This document shows positions 27,201 through 38,500 of a DNA stretch of 60,000 bases, one piece after another. The stretch lies in NCBI RefSeq assembly GCF_910592395.1, contig NC_088317.1, positions 2,730,001-2,790,000 on the forward strand. Reading direction: 5' to 3'. Made by a program: the position numbers and the translations under genes. Source of the DNA: Lineus longissimus (Eukaryota > Nemertea > Pilidiophora > Heteronemertea > Lineidae). Numbering within the stretch: the first letter of the stretch is position 1; each line of letters begins with the position of its first letter. The notes under the pieces were generated by a model. The model worked only from the letters and a program-made list of their open reading frames with translations. It had not been told where the DNA came from and ran no database searches.

Positions 27201-28030
27201 AATACCTGAAAAATTAGAAAGAAGAGAGATCTCTTATTGTCTGTCTGGAAACTACAAGTGAAGAGACATCATCATCGATGATAGATCATGCACAACAATA
27301 TCCAACTGATGCAGCCAACCCATTTTAGAAGACTGAAGATGTCCTCCATCCAAGGACTTTGTCTTGATGTTTTTGGGGCACTACATAACGCTTTATGATA
27401 TAAAACCATAAGGATTGGTGTGCATTTTTTAACCATCGGTACTCGAAATCGTAGAATTTTTGGATACGTGCATCTTGATAGACACAGCTTTTTCTAACCA
27501 AGTCTAAATTTGTCTTGTCCATTGTAATTTTGTATTCGATAACACAATTCAAAGACATCCACAGTCTTCAAAAGAGGTTTGAAATAGACCCAGTCAAAAC
27601 ATCGATTTTAAAAATGATATGAAAGGACCTTACCTTGTATGAACTGAATCTGGTCTCCTACTCGCACAGAGAATGTCTCGCCAGGATTCACGTGCACGTG
27701 AACAACATGTTCATGATTTGCATGGTTCGTTTGGGGACTAGTGTCACGTGACTGCGCCTGATTTGGTGAATAACGATTCGGGGAGTTTCCCCGATGCCCG
27801 GGCGCCGGCCGGGATAAGCTATTTGGCGAATGTCCCCTGGCATTTTGTGCCGGGATTGTGTATGTCATTTGTCCTGTCTGAGCGTCCACTTCCCTCGACA
27901 TGCCATTCTCTGTCGGGGATGTGTGTCCATTTTGTGTCACCTCCGACGACGTCGTCTTGGTAGTCTTCTTCTCAGCTTGGTCGGACATGTTGGACTCTTT
28001 GTCTTTCATCACTTTACCTTTCTTCTTCAT
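3046..28030 (-). CDS. FNDC3: FNDC3-like protein, N-terminal part (gene continues off the left edge)
   Basis: Three exons join in frame (28030-27634, 6699-6515, 3262-3046) and give about 266 residues of N-terminal sequence. Recognition rests on the conserved FNDC3A/B N-terminal motifs: VNPGETFSVR followed by QFIQG, then MQVPPGHMVQQIVDENG with HVILS, then a Pro/His/Tyr-rich tract. Known family members have this low-complexity head, then about nine FN3 domains and a C-terminal membrane anchor; those later parts are not in the window. FNDC3 proteins are associated with ER/Golgi and vesicle membranes. The start is taken as the ATG at 28030, the first in its exon. If the proposed 5'UTR exon ending at 30079 is used, an in-frame TGA directly precedes the splice. 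The head before VNPGETF is longer than in vertebrate FNDC3 (about 115 residues against roughly 40) and is Ser/Pro/Asn-rich. Whether this is an FNDC3A or FNDC3B orthologue cannot be decided; invertebrates usually have one pre-duplication gene. Confidence 0.85.
3263..6514 (-). other. FNDC3 intron between coding exons 2 and 3
   Basis: A 3.25-kb GT-AG intron. It contains a run of 16 G at 3982-3997. Open frames at 5168-5869 and 6059-6421 on the plus strand resemble no known family and have no exon-like flanks. No RNA gene or named element was recognised. Confidence 0.7.
3982..3997. repeat. G16 homopolymer run
   Basis: Sixteen consecutive G on the plus strand in an FNDC3 intron. Three C runs of 14 to 19 lie elsewhere in the window (31538-31551, 40692-40705, 50053-50071). 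Exact lengths in such runs are prone to sequencing error. Confidence 0.9.
6515..6699 (-). CDS. FNDC3: FNDC3 coding exon 2 (QVPPGH...QQIVDENG motif)
   Basis: The acceptor is tctttgcag|GTCCAGC and the donor TACTAT|GTAAGT. The exon is 185 nt, enters in phase 1 and leaves in phase 0. It encodes PATVRMVSNNGPP, then MQVPPGHMVQQIVDENG, then HVILSQQPPGPGMG. Vertebrate FNDC3 proteins have the colinear pattern of a PPG motif, QVIEDN and VVVTPQ at the same distance after the CIQG/CITG splice point. This exon is the strongest single piece of evidence for the family. Confidence 0.88.
11198..11629. repeat. 22-bp minisatellite, 19 full copies plus a partial copy
   Basis: The unit is TGTTGTACAGTTAGATATGT plus CC or AC. 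Ten perfect copies ending in CC (11198-11417) are followed by nine ending in AC (11418-11615) and a 14-bp partial copy. In the second block the copies at 11484/11506/11528 and 11550/11572/11594 carry the same ordered variants (GTTAG, GTCAG, TTTAG), giving a 66-bp higher-order unit. There are no unique spacers, so it is not a CRISPR array. The open frame across it is a by-product of the repeat. Confidence 0.97.
12742..12867. repeat. 63-bp tandem duplication
   Basis: 12742-12804 and 12805-12867 are direct neighbours. Both begin CAAGTACCGTAGATCAAAGT and both contain GCAGAAGGATTGAAATCCA, with only a few substitutions between them. It lies in the large FNDC3 intron and looks like a recent local duplication without coding meaning. 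Confidence 0.9.
13090..15624. mobile_element. Candidate non-autonomous DNA transposon with TACA target-site duplication
   Basis: The left end CAGTCAGTTGGCCGCG (13090-13105) is exactly repeated in inverted orientation at the right end (15609-15624), and similarity continues through a CCCC tract. Both ends are flanked directly by TACA (13086-13089 and 15625-15628), which fits a 4-bp target duplication. The sub-terminal ~500 bp at each end is CpG-richer than the surrounding intron. No transposase-like frame exists inside; the largest are under 85 codons. The superfamily is not assigned: 4-bp duplications occur in several DNA transposon groups. It could instead be two related insertions, but the matching outer TACA argues for one element. 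Confidence 0.65.
22915..22978. repeat. 16-bp tandem repeat, four copies
   Basis: The unit GCATCATGGGGTGCCA occurs four times head to tail with three substitutions in total. A short 18-bp repeat (ACTCTACCACGTCAGTGT-like, two copies) follows near 23053-23088. Both lie in the large FNDC3 intron. Confidence 0.92.
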
Positions 28031-28044
28031 CGAACTTTTGGAAC
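27634..28044 (-). CDS. FNDC3: FNDC3 coding exon 1 (contains the start codon at 28030)
   Basis: The acceptor is tctcaatttcag|GTTCCAAAAG and the donor ATACAAG|GTAAGG. The exon is 411 nt and leaves in phase 1. From the first ATG it reads MKKKGKVMKDKESNMSDQ, a polar Ser/Asn/Pro-rich stretch with repeated SPN motifs, then HVHVNPGETFSVRVGDQ and QFIQG. The VNPGETF-(x)n-QFIQG end matches FNDC3A/B directly before the same splice position. The Lys-rich start could also be internal if an upstream coding exon exists; none was recognised. Confidence 0.85.
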
Positions 28045-30078
28045 CTGAAATTGAGAATATTGTCGAATCAATATTTGTGATGAAAAAGATGGTATCCTTG
28101 AATGCCAGAAAAATTTTTTCACACTTCATGAACGTTCTCCCGAGCTTTCTTCTTAACTTACCCGTATGTAGCACCTAAAATAACTAGTGTTCCTCAGTGA
28201 TTCAATTAGTATATAGTTCATACATGACCTCATCTGTTCACCATTTGGCAACAACGTGAAATTACTGAGTATGCGTTGTGGACAAAAAAAAAACAGCCCC
28301 CACTATAGAAAAGATGAGATCGAGAGAAATAGCACAGCCTCAATAGCCAGTTGTGTTTCCCCCACAAACCATAATCGACATAACAAACTTCCTGAACGAC
28401 ATGCAGGAATAACATACAGTGTTATACTAAAACAGACCTTATGTCTGCTCCGAAGTTCATTCTGTCGAGAACTGTCTTAAAATGAAGAAAAACACAAGTC
28501 TACAGTTTATAAAAGAAGGCAGGGAAAAAAATCTTGAATTTCACAACGAATCAAAGATTTAGATTCGATGTTTTTTTAACAGAATTCAAAGTCAACATAC
28601 TTTTTTTGTTAAGTGCATTGTAGCCTAGTTTCAGTTGTGGTCCGAAGATCCTAATATCGAAACTTGGAAAGTTCCTTCTCTTCTAGGCTTACATGAATTC
28701 ATTGAATCTCTCTTATCTTCCTGGTGTTATTACGCATCTCAGTGGAAGGAGGCCTCTCTGAGACTTTTTTCTATTCACAACCAGGAAAAATCACATGGCA
28801 ATTTAACTAGGTCAGTGATACAATTGAAAATAATAAATTCCAGGTACAGCATCCTGTGAAAAGGTGACTTAATAAAGCATTTTTTATTTCAGTCCTTTAC
28901 TTCCGTTTTTTGACCCACAATAGATTGAGCAAAGCTGACCAAACACAGCCATCGACTGTGTTTTGATCATTTCTTTGCAAAATATCCTTTAGTTTTTTAT
29001 GGACTGTCTAGTTTTCATCTGCCCTGTCTGGTGCTGGACCAACCACATGACATATGGGACGAGTACAGTTACAATTGTCTATACTCGTACAAACAAACTG
29101 GACAATTCCCTCTCGGCCTACATGTACACGACAGTGACAGGTGCACGTATTGTGTTACTGTTACAATACGAACACAACACCCATGACATTGCCACACACT
29201 AATTTTTTTCGTCCTACGCCTTTGATATGAATGGGTGGGACCTTCCCGTGTTTTATTATGGTTCACATTCGGATTTGGGGATTTCCAAGCAATAAATCAA
29301 GTGGGATTAGTTCTGGTGGACTGACCAATCATTCACTGATTAAAAAGAAAGTGCCAAATTCTGTACCCCCTCCCCCCGCATGCTTTGTCATAATAAGGCT
29401 ATCAGAATACTCTAAAATGAGGTTATTTTGGTCAGAATCTGCTTCGATAAATGTCAAAATGACAAAAAAACAAACGTCAACAAAAAGGGGGCGTTGCCAG
29501 AGGAAGAGTACAGAAAGTCGATTTACTCATTCACATTATCACTCCGCATAGAAGGTCTATAAAACAGAAAGCTAAGACTTTAGTCACTTAATCAGAATGG
29601 GCATAACCCCAGCAAGTACACAACACTGGACTTGGTCTTCACCTGGCTTTGTCATCAGACTTGTCAAACTGAAATGTCAAACTCAGTCTCAGAAAACTTC
29701 CAATGTTTACATCAGAAATAAATCCACCAAACTTCATCAGAACGTTTGCCTATGGCTATGATCATATCAATTCTATCAGAAGATCGATCTAAAACCATGT
29801 CCAGTCAAATACACAGTGAACAGACAGTCAAAATATTGGAACAGCTGTTTTCTTTTGGGCTTCTCCGAAATGAATGCATGGTGGAAAATGCACACGGCTT
29901 GCAAGTGGTGCAAGAGGTGGGCATATTTTGGCTTCGTTTCAGTAAACTCACGCCAGATCTATCCAAAAGCCAACGGATTCTGATACTCATATATATTACA
30001 TTTACGTACGTTCTATTTTATTGACCAAATTTTACATCTGTAAGCAGTTTTTTGGAGAAAATTCAGACAATTTCTTAC
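28045..30078 (-). other. Putative first intron of FNDC3
   Basis: Sequence between the acceptor at 28045 and the candidate first-exon donor at 30079. No coding exon was recognised. Several short A/T runs are present. Its intron status depends on the first-exon proposal. Confidence 0.35.
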
Positions 30079-30130
30079 CTCAATGATTTAAACCGCCATA
30101 TTGAATAATTATTACAATGGCGCATGGAAC
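30079..30130 (-). other. Candidate non-coding first exon of FNDC3 (5'UTR)
   Basis: On the minus strand a strong 5' splice site (CATTGAG|GTAAGAAAT) ends at 30079, preceded by AATATGGCGGTTTAA, which holds a three-codon upstream ORF (ATG GCG GTT TAA) and a YY1-like ATGGCGG motif. Joining to 28044 puts TGA in frame directly upstream of the FNDC3 frame, which makes the ATG at 28030 the start. The left boundary (transcription start) is a guess. Only transcript data could confirm it. Confidence 0.35.
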
Positions 30131-30133
30131 CCT

Positions 30134-30198
30134 GGGAAATTTCTGGGATTTTCCCTAATTATGTAATGAGGCTCCAAGTTGCCACCAGTATAAAAAGG
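30134..30198. promoter_or_regulatory. Candidate regulatory cluster: two kappaB-like sites and a plus-strand TATA motif
   Basis: GGGAAATTTC (30134-30143) and GGGATTTTCC (30145-30154) lie one base apart and fit the Rel/NF-kappaB consensus GGGRNNYYCC or nearly so. TATAAAAAGG lies at 30189-30198 on the plus strand. The cluster is immediately upstream of the proposed FNDC3 first exon on the minus strand. This is motif evidence only. Confidence 0.3.
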
Positions 30199-30425
30199 TG
30201 ACATAAATGAGGACTGGGTTGTGACTTCGTCTCTATAACGATTGCCTGTCATCATAATGATGTCTATGTCACGTCACAGACATTAGGACTCCCCAACTTT
30301 ATGATAGAATACCATCTAAGATCAGAACCGTGGTTGTGACAGTGACACGGTCTCTCGAAGAATGGTGGTGATGATCGGTCAAAAGAGAGTTTCGAGACGC
30401 CAGCTGTGCAACACCAGGATGAAAC

Positions 30426-30585
30426 TGGTGTAACGTTGTCTCCCAAATAGTAATGCAGCATGTCCCTATATACCAATCAGACTAAAACTGGTTGTGACTT
30501 TGTCTCTGAGACAATAATGCAGCATGTAGCTGTACACCAATCAGACAAGAACTGGTTGTGACGCTGTCTCCAAGACAATATTAAG
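30426..30585. repeat. Imperfect 64-bp tandem repeat, about 2.5 copies
   Basis: Units starting near 30426, 30490 and 30554 share GGTTGTGACxxTGTCTC, AATGCAGCATGT and ACCAATCAGAC. A related GGTTGTGACATTGTC...GCAGCATG piece lies at 41865-41900, so the unit also occurs dispersed. No function is assigned. Confidence 0.75.
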
Positions 30586-30761
30586 TTTAGCAGTTTGCAT
30601 GCCACAGTCTGAAACCTAGTTGTCTCAAAGAGGAAAACAGGGCACATCCTGGCGACAAGGATTTCAAAGACAGTGGACGATTATCGGATAGGCTGTATAA
30701 GAGTGAGGCACATCCTGGCCATTGAAAGGATACAGACGTTTTACAATGTTAAGGGCCGATG

Positions 30762-32374
30762 TTTATTTGAGAAAGTGCTTTGAAAGTGACCAAGAGTGTT
30801 GAGAAATTAATGCAAAGAACACTTCTTTTCCTGGATCCACACTTGATATGCTCACAAAGGGTAAGGCTTGGTTCATAGAACAACTCCAAATATCCCTTCG
30901 TCTGCCAAGTACTGACTTTCCTAAGGCCTCACACATCACAGAGACAGAGCCAAACAAAACAAAGTCAACTATAACATGAAGGTTTTATCTTTAAATACAT
31001 TTTTGTATTCTCATGAAAACATTAATATACATTACAGAAGCATCTTTACAAAAATGTATCTTGCATGAGGTCGTGTGGCCATGGGTACAATAGAATCAAA
31101 GACATTGTGTGAAATAACATTGAGAATATTCTAGGCAGTATTGTCTATTCACAGAAAGAGAAACTTATCTAATTATTAACCAGTGAACGGGAGTGGTTTT
31201 TGTCAACAAGACGAGAGACAAAAGTTGCCCTAACTTTTTAGTTACAACCAAGACAAGCAAAGATTCACAAAGATTTCGGTTCAAAACACTTTAGAGGGTT
31301 TATATGGACGAAGGCCGTTCTCGAGGGAAACCTGGGTCACTCAACAGAGAGGTTCAACTATAGAATAAAACAAGATCTCAGGCTAAACCCAGGAATTAAA
31401 CTCTGTGTAGGATTTGACAGTTCAATGTCCTATAAAATGGAGATGTAACAAAATGCAGTTCTGGTGGATTTCAAATGGTGTTTTATAACAATTACATGTT
31501 AAGCTTAACTCGACCAGGGATGCTGTACCAACTCCCTCCCCCCCCCCCCCCAATTCTTTGGGAAAACCAGTTGAAGATAGTAACCTGATACCATAACAGC
31601 TGCCTTGAAAATTATCATAATTATCAACTGGGGGTTTGACACTTCCGGTTTCGAAATAAATTGATATTTGCGTAAATTCAGGATTCATTCAAAACACAAG
31701 GAGTTTGTTTCTAATATTCCAAATACATGTAGTTACATACATGAACTGATAAAAAACAAAAGAATAACTTATATAATCTGAAGTGGCATTATCACACCGA
31801 CCTTGAGACATTGCTCGACTGATCTGGTAAAATCTGGGAGAAATACTTTGGAAAGGTAAACACAGGTTTAAACCCTGCATACCCAGTAGAAAGCAACATT
31901 TGATTTAGTTTCGGGCACAACTCGAACATTTTCATGACCCTTCGGGCAAAATAAGCTATACAGATAAATCATATTTAGAAACTTTGTACCAAAATCATTT
32001 CAATTTGAGGAGCACAAGAGGCAGAGCCACCTATACATAATTTGATCAAACAGACCCTCATATCTGCGACTTGATCTCATTATCATTGGACAGCACCATG
32101 AAATATGGTGTAATATAGGACCAGCCTTAAACAACTGTTGGCTTGCAGTAACATCTTTATCAATAATAATAAACTGGGGGACAGATACTGCGTATTCTGA
32201 ACTGCGAAAATGCACAATTCCAGGACAAACCAAAAAATATTTGTCGATTAAAAAAGATTCATTACATGAAGGTATGCAAATGTCACTCCAAGCAAACATA
32301 TTTTTTGGGCTGGCCTTTATAGCATAGATATACATTGTACACTATAAACACTGTACATATAAAATCCCTCGGGA
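30762..32374 (-). other. Probable SAP130 3'UTR
   Basis: Sequence following the SAP130 stop codon. The first clear AATAAA on the minus strand that I found is at 30767-30762, which would give a 1.6-kb 3'UTR. A C14 run is at 31538-31551. No coding frame of interest was seen. The true polyadenylation site is unverified and may be earlier. Confidence 0.4.
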
Positions 32375-32524
32375 CTAACTCCGCTCCTTTTTCTTGACGG
32401 GCCGTTTACTGTGGTGTTTGTTTACAATCTCCATGATTTTCTGTTTGTGATCGAGGATTTTGATCATTGATGACCTCGCTTCTTCCAATTGGTCAACTAT
32501 TAGCTGTGACCGCTGAATATTGCC
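32375..32524 (-). CDS. SAP130: SAP130 coding exon 14 (last, with stop)
   Basis: The acceptor is cttcttctttcag|GGCAATA. It encodes GNIQRSQLIVDQLEEARSSM, then IKILDHKQKIMEIVNKHHS, then RPVKKKERS and TAG. It matches the end of vertebrate SAP130 (IQGNMQRCKLVMDQISEARD, VLDHKDRVLKLL) and is predicted to be helical or coiled coil with a basic tail. Confidence 0.93.
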   Translation of the reverse strand, partial: GNIQRSQLIVDQLEEARSSMIKILDHKQKIMEIVNKHHSKRPVKKKERS

Positions 32525-35500
32525 CTGAAAGAAGAAGAGATCGTGGTCAAATATTGTCTAAACATGGCAAGTCCTCACAGGTAGAACTTCTAGACTTATA
32601 ATTAGGTTGTTCACTTCTTATACCAATGATTTCCTCCAGGCGATCTTCCATAGTTGAACCAACCATAAAAGACCGCAGTCCAGCAAACTCTATACAAGAA
32701 AAGTGAATCTTTGGATCAGCCTCTTATCTTTACCTGTGTTAGATCATGTACCCGTGACATCTCCTCATCAATCAAAGGCGAGTGCTTGCCCTTCGGTATC
32801 AATGAATCCTGGATTCCTCCCATTTTGGACTTCACATCTTTCTCACAATCGTTCTGAAACCAAGCAAAATGAATTTCTCAACATTCATTCATATCAATGT
32901 CCAGATCTGTTTCCACATGTGCTGGCGACTGCCCCAATGGAGGGTCACCAAGACAGCCAAGTATGCTGAAAGTCCTGGGTTGTTATAGAATACGAAGAAT
33001 GGACTTATTAGTCTGGTCTGGTCTAATGCGGTCCAAATTGTTGACCCTCTACTTCTGGTCCACTTTTCTGTGTCGTGTAAATGAAGCAAACATTTCTAAG
33101 ATTACGTCGTTCATGATATCTTGAGTAATGAGATCTGGTCTGGTGAGATGAAACAGCCCAAAAAGGATCTGTGATAAGTCCCCGATCTCAACCTCCCTAT
33201 TCACATTCATCAAGAATCTTACCATATCTTCTAACTGTGCTGCTAAGTGATACAGTTTCCAGCCACTTGTTTTTTGCATAATACCCTTTTGGTTTGACAG
33301 TTCATTCACTGTTGGACGCCTTTCATCTGAAACATATAGATCATATAGATGCTGTGTATAATAATAATGATAATAATAATAATAATGATAATAATAATAA
33401 TATTTATTAAATTAGAGTCCTACAATAACGAATAAAATCATTTCCTAAGCACTTTACAAAAGATAATATACATATAAAGACGTAAAATAAGTGTGACAGA
33501 AATAAAAGAAGTAGATTATAGTACATTGTAAAAGACAATTTTTGACATTTTTGTATCCAGATTTTGATACTGTGTATAATAATAATGATAATAATAATAA
33601 TAATAATAATAATATTTATTAAATTAGAGTCCTACAATAACGAATAAAATCATTTCCTAAGCACTTTACAAAAGATAATATATATATAAAGACGTAAAAT
33701 AAGTATGACAGAAATAAAAGAAGTAGATTTTATCTAGTACATTATAAAAGACAATTTTTGACATTTTTGTATCCAGATTTTAAAATATTGTATACTAGAG
33801 AATCAAGACAAGAAACTGATGATAATAATAATAATATTTATTAAATTAGAGTGCTACAATAACGAATAAAATCATTTCCTAAGCACTCTACAAGAGATAA
33901 TATACATATAAAGAAGTAAAATAAGTGTGACAGAAATAAAAGAAGTAGATTATAGTACATTATAAAAGACAATTTTTGACATTTTGTATCCAGATTTTAA
34001 AATATTGTATACTAGAGAATCAAGACAAGAAACCACTTCATTGTAAATCTGATGAACCTTTTTTTACCTTTGATTTTGACATCTGCTTGCCGATAAAAAT
34101 GGTTGTTCTTTGCCTTCCACGTACAACTGTAAAAGTTTAAAAGCGCCACCTGGTTCCTTCGCCGCATATTAACCCACCGCGTTCCCTCGTCATCGATGAA
34201 AGAGTCCTTGTCTCCGTCATTCTCAAATGATGTGTCCAGGAGGTCGTCGATATTGTCGCCGGATGAGTACGATACTGGCTCATCTTTTAGTTCTTCATTG
34301 GCATTTCTGTAATGACATCAAATCAGTCGTAAAATAATAATCACGTTAACTGCCAAATTTTCACAACAGGTGTTACATTCTAGCGAATTTTGCCAAAGAA
34401 TTTTTGAAACGATTCAGTGACATTATGGTTTAAACGCTAAATAGCATAGCACCTCTTCACTCATGTAACTATGTTGTCCTCACGCCACAAAATTAAGACA
34501 AATTTTCGATCCATTATACCAACTTACAATAATTGCTTCCGAGGCTTTTTCCGAGGTGAAGCTTCCATGCTATTAGATTGCGAAATAGCCGGCGTTGTCG
34601 CGCCACTCGATAATATTAAACCATTTTCCGTTGTTTCCATCGGTTCCTGCTTGACCTTGACCTCTGTCGTCTGCATGGCAACCGGTGGACTCTGGTTACT
34701 GTTCTCGGCCGATGAGGCCGTGTCCGTAGATGACTGGCTGTTCTCCCGAGAACATGCATCGCTGAAAACAAGGAATATACGTTACTTGAATGTTATGGTC
34801 CAGGACAGGAGGTGGAAAAATCTTGCCGGCAACCTATGCTCCACTTGGTTTAAGTGTACGTAACACATGCAATGCACATGGACGCCAATACTGGCAGAGA
34901 GAATATGCTTAAATGGTATGTCTACTTTGGAGAATGGTAAAAGTTAAAGATATCCTAAGAATAGCAAAACCCTACAAGATATCATACTGAAGACTCACAT
35001 GAGGGGTTTGGGCGAACTGGCAGCAGACATCGGGCCCGAGTCAAGCTTTGGACTGCTCGCAGCACTGTCACTGAGATTTAAAGACTTCTTCACAACACTG
35101 GACTGACTGGAATTAGAAAGAGAAAAATTGGTAAAGAAGTTGTTGTCGAGTGTGGGGTTATTAGCGTGTACTGTTAACAGCCAAATATCCATCACAAATA
35201 AACAGTGTCCACCAGTACAGACAACTGTCCTTTTCAAGTTGGGAAAGAATTCAGGAGATGTGCAGGTTGAAGGTTAAAGCTATACAACATACCCATCATT
35301 TGGTCTTTTCCGCAGTATGCTTGGTCGCGGCGATGCATTGAGGTTTGTGGTAGTGTTATTCTGCGAGTTTGATGGCATTAAGGTGCTGGCCTGTTGGGCT
35401 GCAAAGCCAAGCAGCTGACCTGGCGTTGATGTGGTGATGAGGTTAGAGTCTCCTCCAGAAATGCCATGCGTCACTGAAAATCATGAAAGAATGAAAGATT

Positions 35501-38500
35501 CTGTGATTGTAGCTCCCCAACTAAGAATATGAGAAACCAATTTTACTGTCACAACCCCCAATATGGCAGAATTTCATACACCAGAAAAAAATTATTGTCA
35601 CATCAAAAACCACTGAAGTCTTTGACAGAAATTTAAATTCTTTGAACCAAGACATTATGAATACTAACATAGAACTAGCATGAGTGCAGAAGAAAGTAGC
35701 AAAATATGACGGGAGTTGATAATATACCTTCAGTGGCCGCCGTGTATTGAGGAGAGCGTATGGAGAGTTGTCGAGGAGGTTTGGGTTCCATAGATACCAT
35801 CACCGGGGTCATTTTCACTGCTGTGGCGGTGGTTGCAGCATTATTATGGGCCTGAAGCGTAGCAGCCAGGTTTGGGGTCTGGGAGGGAGTAACTGCAAAT
35901 AATAAATTTGCCTCATTATGTGCATTTGCGAGCAAGACAAGATTTTGAAGCGGGTGAGACTTTTCATAGAATGAACATAGTTTTACTGAAAAGACAAGAA
36001 ACTGATACAGGCCGAGGAGATAAGAGAGAAGGATAGGCCGGCATTCACGAAATATAGATTGAAAGACTACCACCAGAGTCATCTGCAAAGGGAACTTGTC
36101 TACTTACCTTGCCTCGTACTTGAACCGGTACTAGCCGCCACAAAAGAAGGCTGCGAGCCAGCAATGTGACTATACTGCATTGCCGGCATTCCTTGATGGT
36201 AGCTGGTCATGTATTCAAAACCGCTGAAAGATCCAGCAGGCAACCTATGGTAGGTGTTCAGAACTTGTGGAAGGGTCGAACTGGAAAGAAATGAAGTGAT
36301 ATAAAGTCAAAGTTCACCATCTTTATGGCGCTTTTTCACGTCAACCCTGCTCCGAAAACGCCGTTCATCTTTACAGGTGGTCGACGAAAATATCCAAATG
36401 CAATTACACGCAATGCCGTATTATATTATCATGCAAGGAACTTTGGTGAAACTTGGTATCTGTTGTTTTCGTACATCTATCTACACAACAGCAACTCAGT
36501 GTTTTTTGCTTACCGTGTGTCCGTATGAGTGGTCGTAAGAGGCACACTAGCCATTGTCGTTGCAGCACCCCTATGGGCTTGTGAAAGGAACAATCCTTGT
36601 GTCGTAGAAGCTACATTCGCTTCTGTCCTCGTGAAGTCTGCTGACGTCTGTGCAGGGTGCATTAGCTGTCTCTGAGGGTGAACTTTAGCGATGGGTATTG
36701 ACACAGGAGCTGCAGCAGTTGTGGTTGCAAGTACCACGCCTGATGATGATGTGGAAACAAGGGATGCCACTGGAAAAACAAGAGAAAACATTAGAATTCA
36801 CAAACAGTTAACAATAGATTTTGCAGCTAACCTTGAAACTGCACAGATGCATTGACTGACACCATAAACAGTTCATACTGTCGCAAGCTTCAAAATATCT
36901 AATTCAATATGGCAAATCCAGGCAACAGAAAGTCATCTACCACACAAACCTGATTTTGGTATCGCCACTGTTGTTATAGTTTGATGTGGTCCAACCGCAC
37001 CATGAGGCGATGTGGAAATAATCAACTTCTGCTGAGGCTGGGGGAGATGGACCGTCTTTGCAGTGGTTGGGGCGGCATGTGACCCTGTGTACTGTGGTAG
37101 AACAGGCCGGTGCTGGAGATCCATTGTGCGCGCAGATTGCTGGATTGTGATCTGAACTGATGGTGCGCAGGTGGTCGGATGACTTGACACTATTGTCCTG
37201 TGGAGAAAAAAGAGGAAAATTATATGAAAACACCCAAAACCATTTTTTTTAATTCAATTTCCTCAAGTTTAGGCTTTTGCATCAGAATTCTTCAATTACA
37301 AACGTCGTCATCTTCTGTGACAAAACTTCTTTTAAAAGAACCCGATTTAGCATTTCCAGGCTCTTACTGTTCATTAATCTTACCTGTGTTGATCACTGGT
37401 TGGGGTAATCGAAGGTCTGACGGCAGTTGCTACCGATCCTTTTGGTACATTGAGGGCAGATGCTGCTGCAGCACCCCGTGGAACATGAGACGGGAATTGA
37501 TTACCAACAAGGTGAGACTGTGGAGGTGTCGCAACGCGCTGGGGCATCGCGGCCTTCTGTGACGCAGTAATTATTGACGGTATCATCCCCGCATGTTGTG
37601 CTCCATGATGCAACTGAGAGGCCAAATTGTGTGTTAGACTTGTTGGTATTTGTGGCGAGACCAAGGGTTGAGGATGTCCTGTTGTGACCTGCTGTATAGA
37701 GGAGACAACAGCTGGCTGAGTATGTGATGGCATGGTTGCTATGGTGACATGTCCAGGGTGATGAGATCGCACATCTTGCATATTCAAGATTCCTAAAATG
37801 GAGAAAAAAGTGTAAGGGTTTTGGTATGAATATTATTTGATACTACCTTAAAGGGTGACGGACACTGCAACCTTAAAACTTCAGATCTACTGAAATAATC
37901 ACGTTCTTTAACTTCAAAATTCCAACCCACCTTTTTGCTTTGGTTTCATCTGGCTTTTCGCTGCAATGGCTGTCACCTGGGTCTGGAGTGGCATCACTGG
38001 GTTCAGCATTGGTTTGCTTCCAACACTAACCTTGGGGACACCCTGAAAATGAATCATAATCATCATGATACATGCAGATGTTCTGGCAAAAACGGTGCTT
38101 GTTGCATAAGCCTAACCACATTTTAAGAAAACTTCAATCTCAAGAAAATCTATGTGATACCAACTCGCGAAAAATAAATTTGAGGAAAGAACACCGGATG
38201 TACACGAAGAGATAATTTCATCCAGAAAGTGAACAGTATCTTCTGTTCTAGTTCTCTCAGGACAACTTACAATGTGCAGTGTATGAGTAACAGACTGTGG
38301 CACGGGAATGAGAGGTTTAGTCACCACGGCTTTTGCCCCTGTCAAACCTGCGATGGTGCTGGCTTTCACTATGTCTGGTGTGCTTAACGTTTGGGGCATC
38401 CTTGCAATGTTCAAGCTCTTCTCATCCCGGCCAGGGACGCTGATGATCTGCGGTGTCATCCCTCGGACCACCATCGTTTTGTCATCACGGATGCTGGTAG

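Larger units (their letters stand above)
6700..27633 (-). other. FNDC3 large intron (about 21 kb) between coding exons 1 and 2
   Basis: The intron has GT-AG borders at 27633 and 6700. No nested gene was recognised on either strand. The longest open frame (24089-24610, plus) resembles nothing I know. The repeats inside are annotated separately: a 22-bp minisatellite, a 63-bp tandem duplication, a 2.5-kb TIR element and a 16-bp tandem repeat. Weak tRNA-B-box-like motifs lie near 7546-7557 and 9271-9283. The remainder is unremarkable AT-rich DNA. Long introns near the start of a gene often hold enhancers, but none can be proven by eye. Confidence 0.7.

Noticed and set aside
33049-33222. Extension of SAP130 exon 12 past the GATATG|GTAAGA donor
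   Set aside because: The protein beyond the donor no longer resembles SAP130, and the downstream exon at 32853 continues the family sequence in phase.
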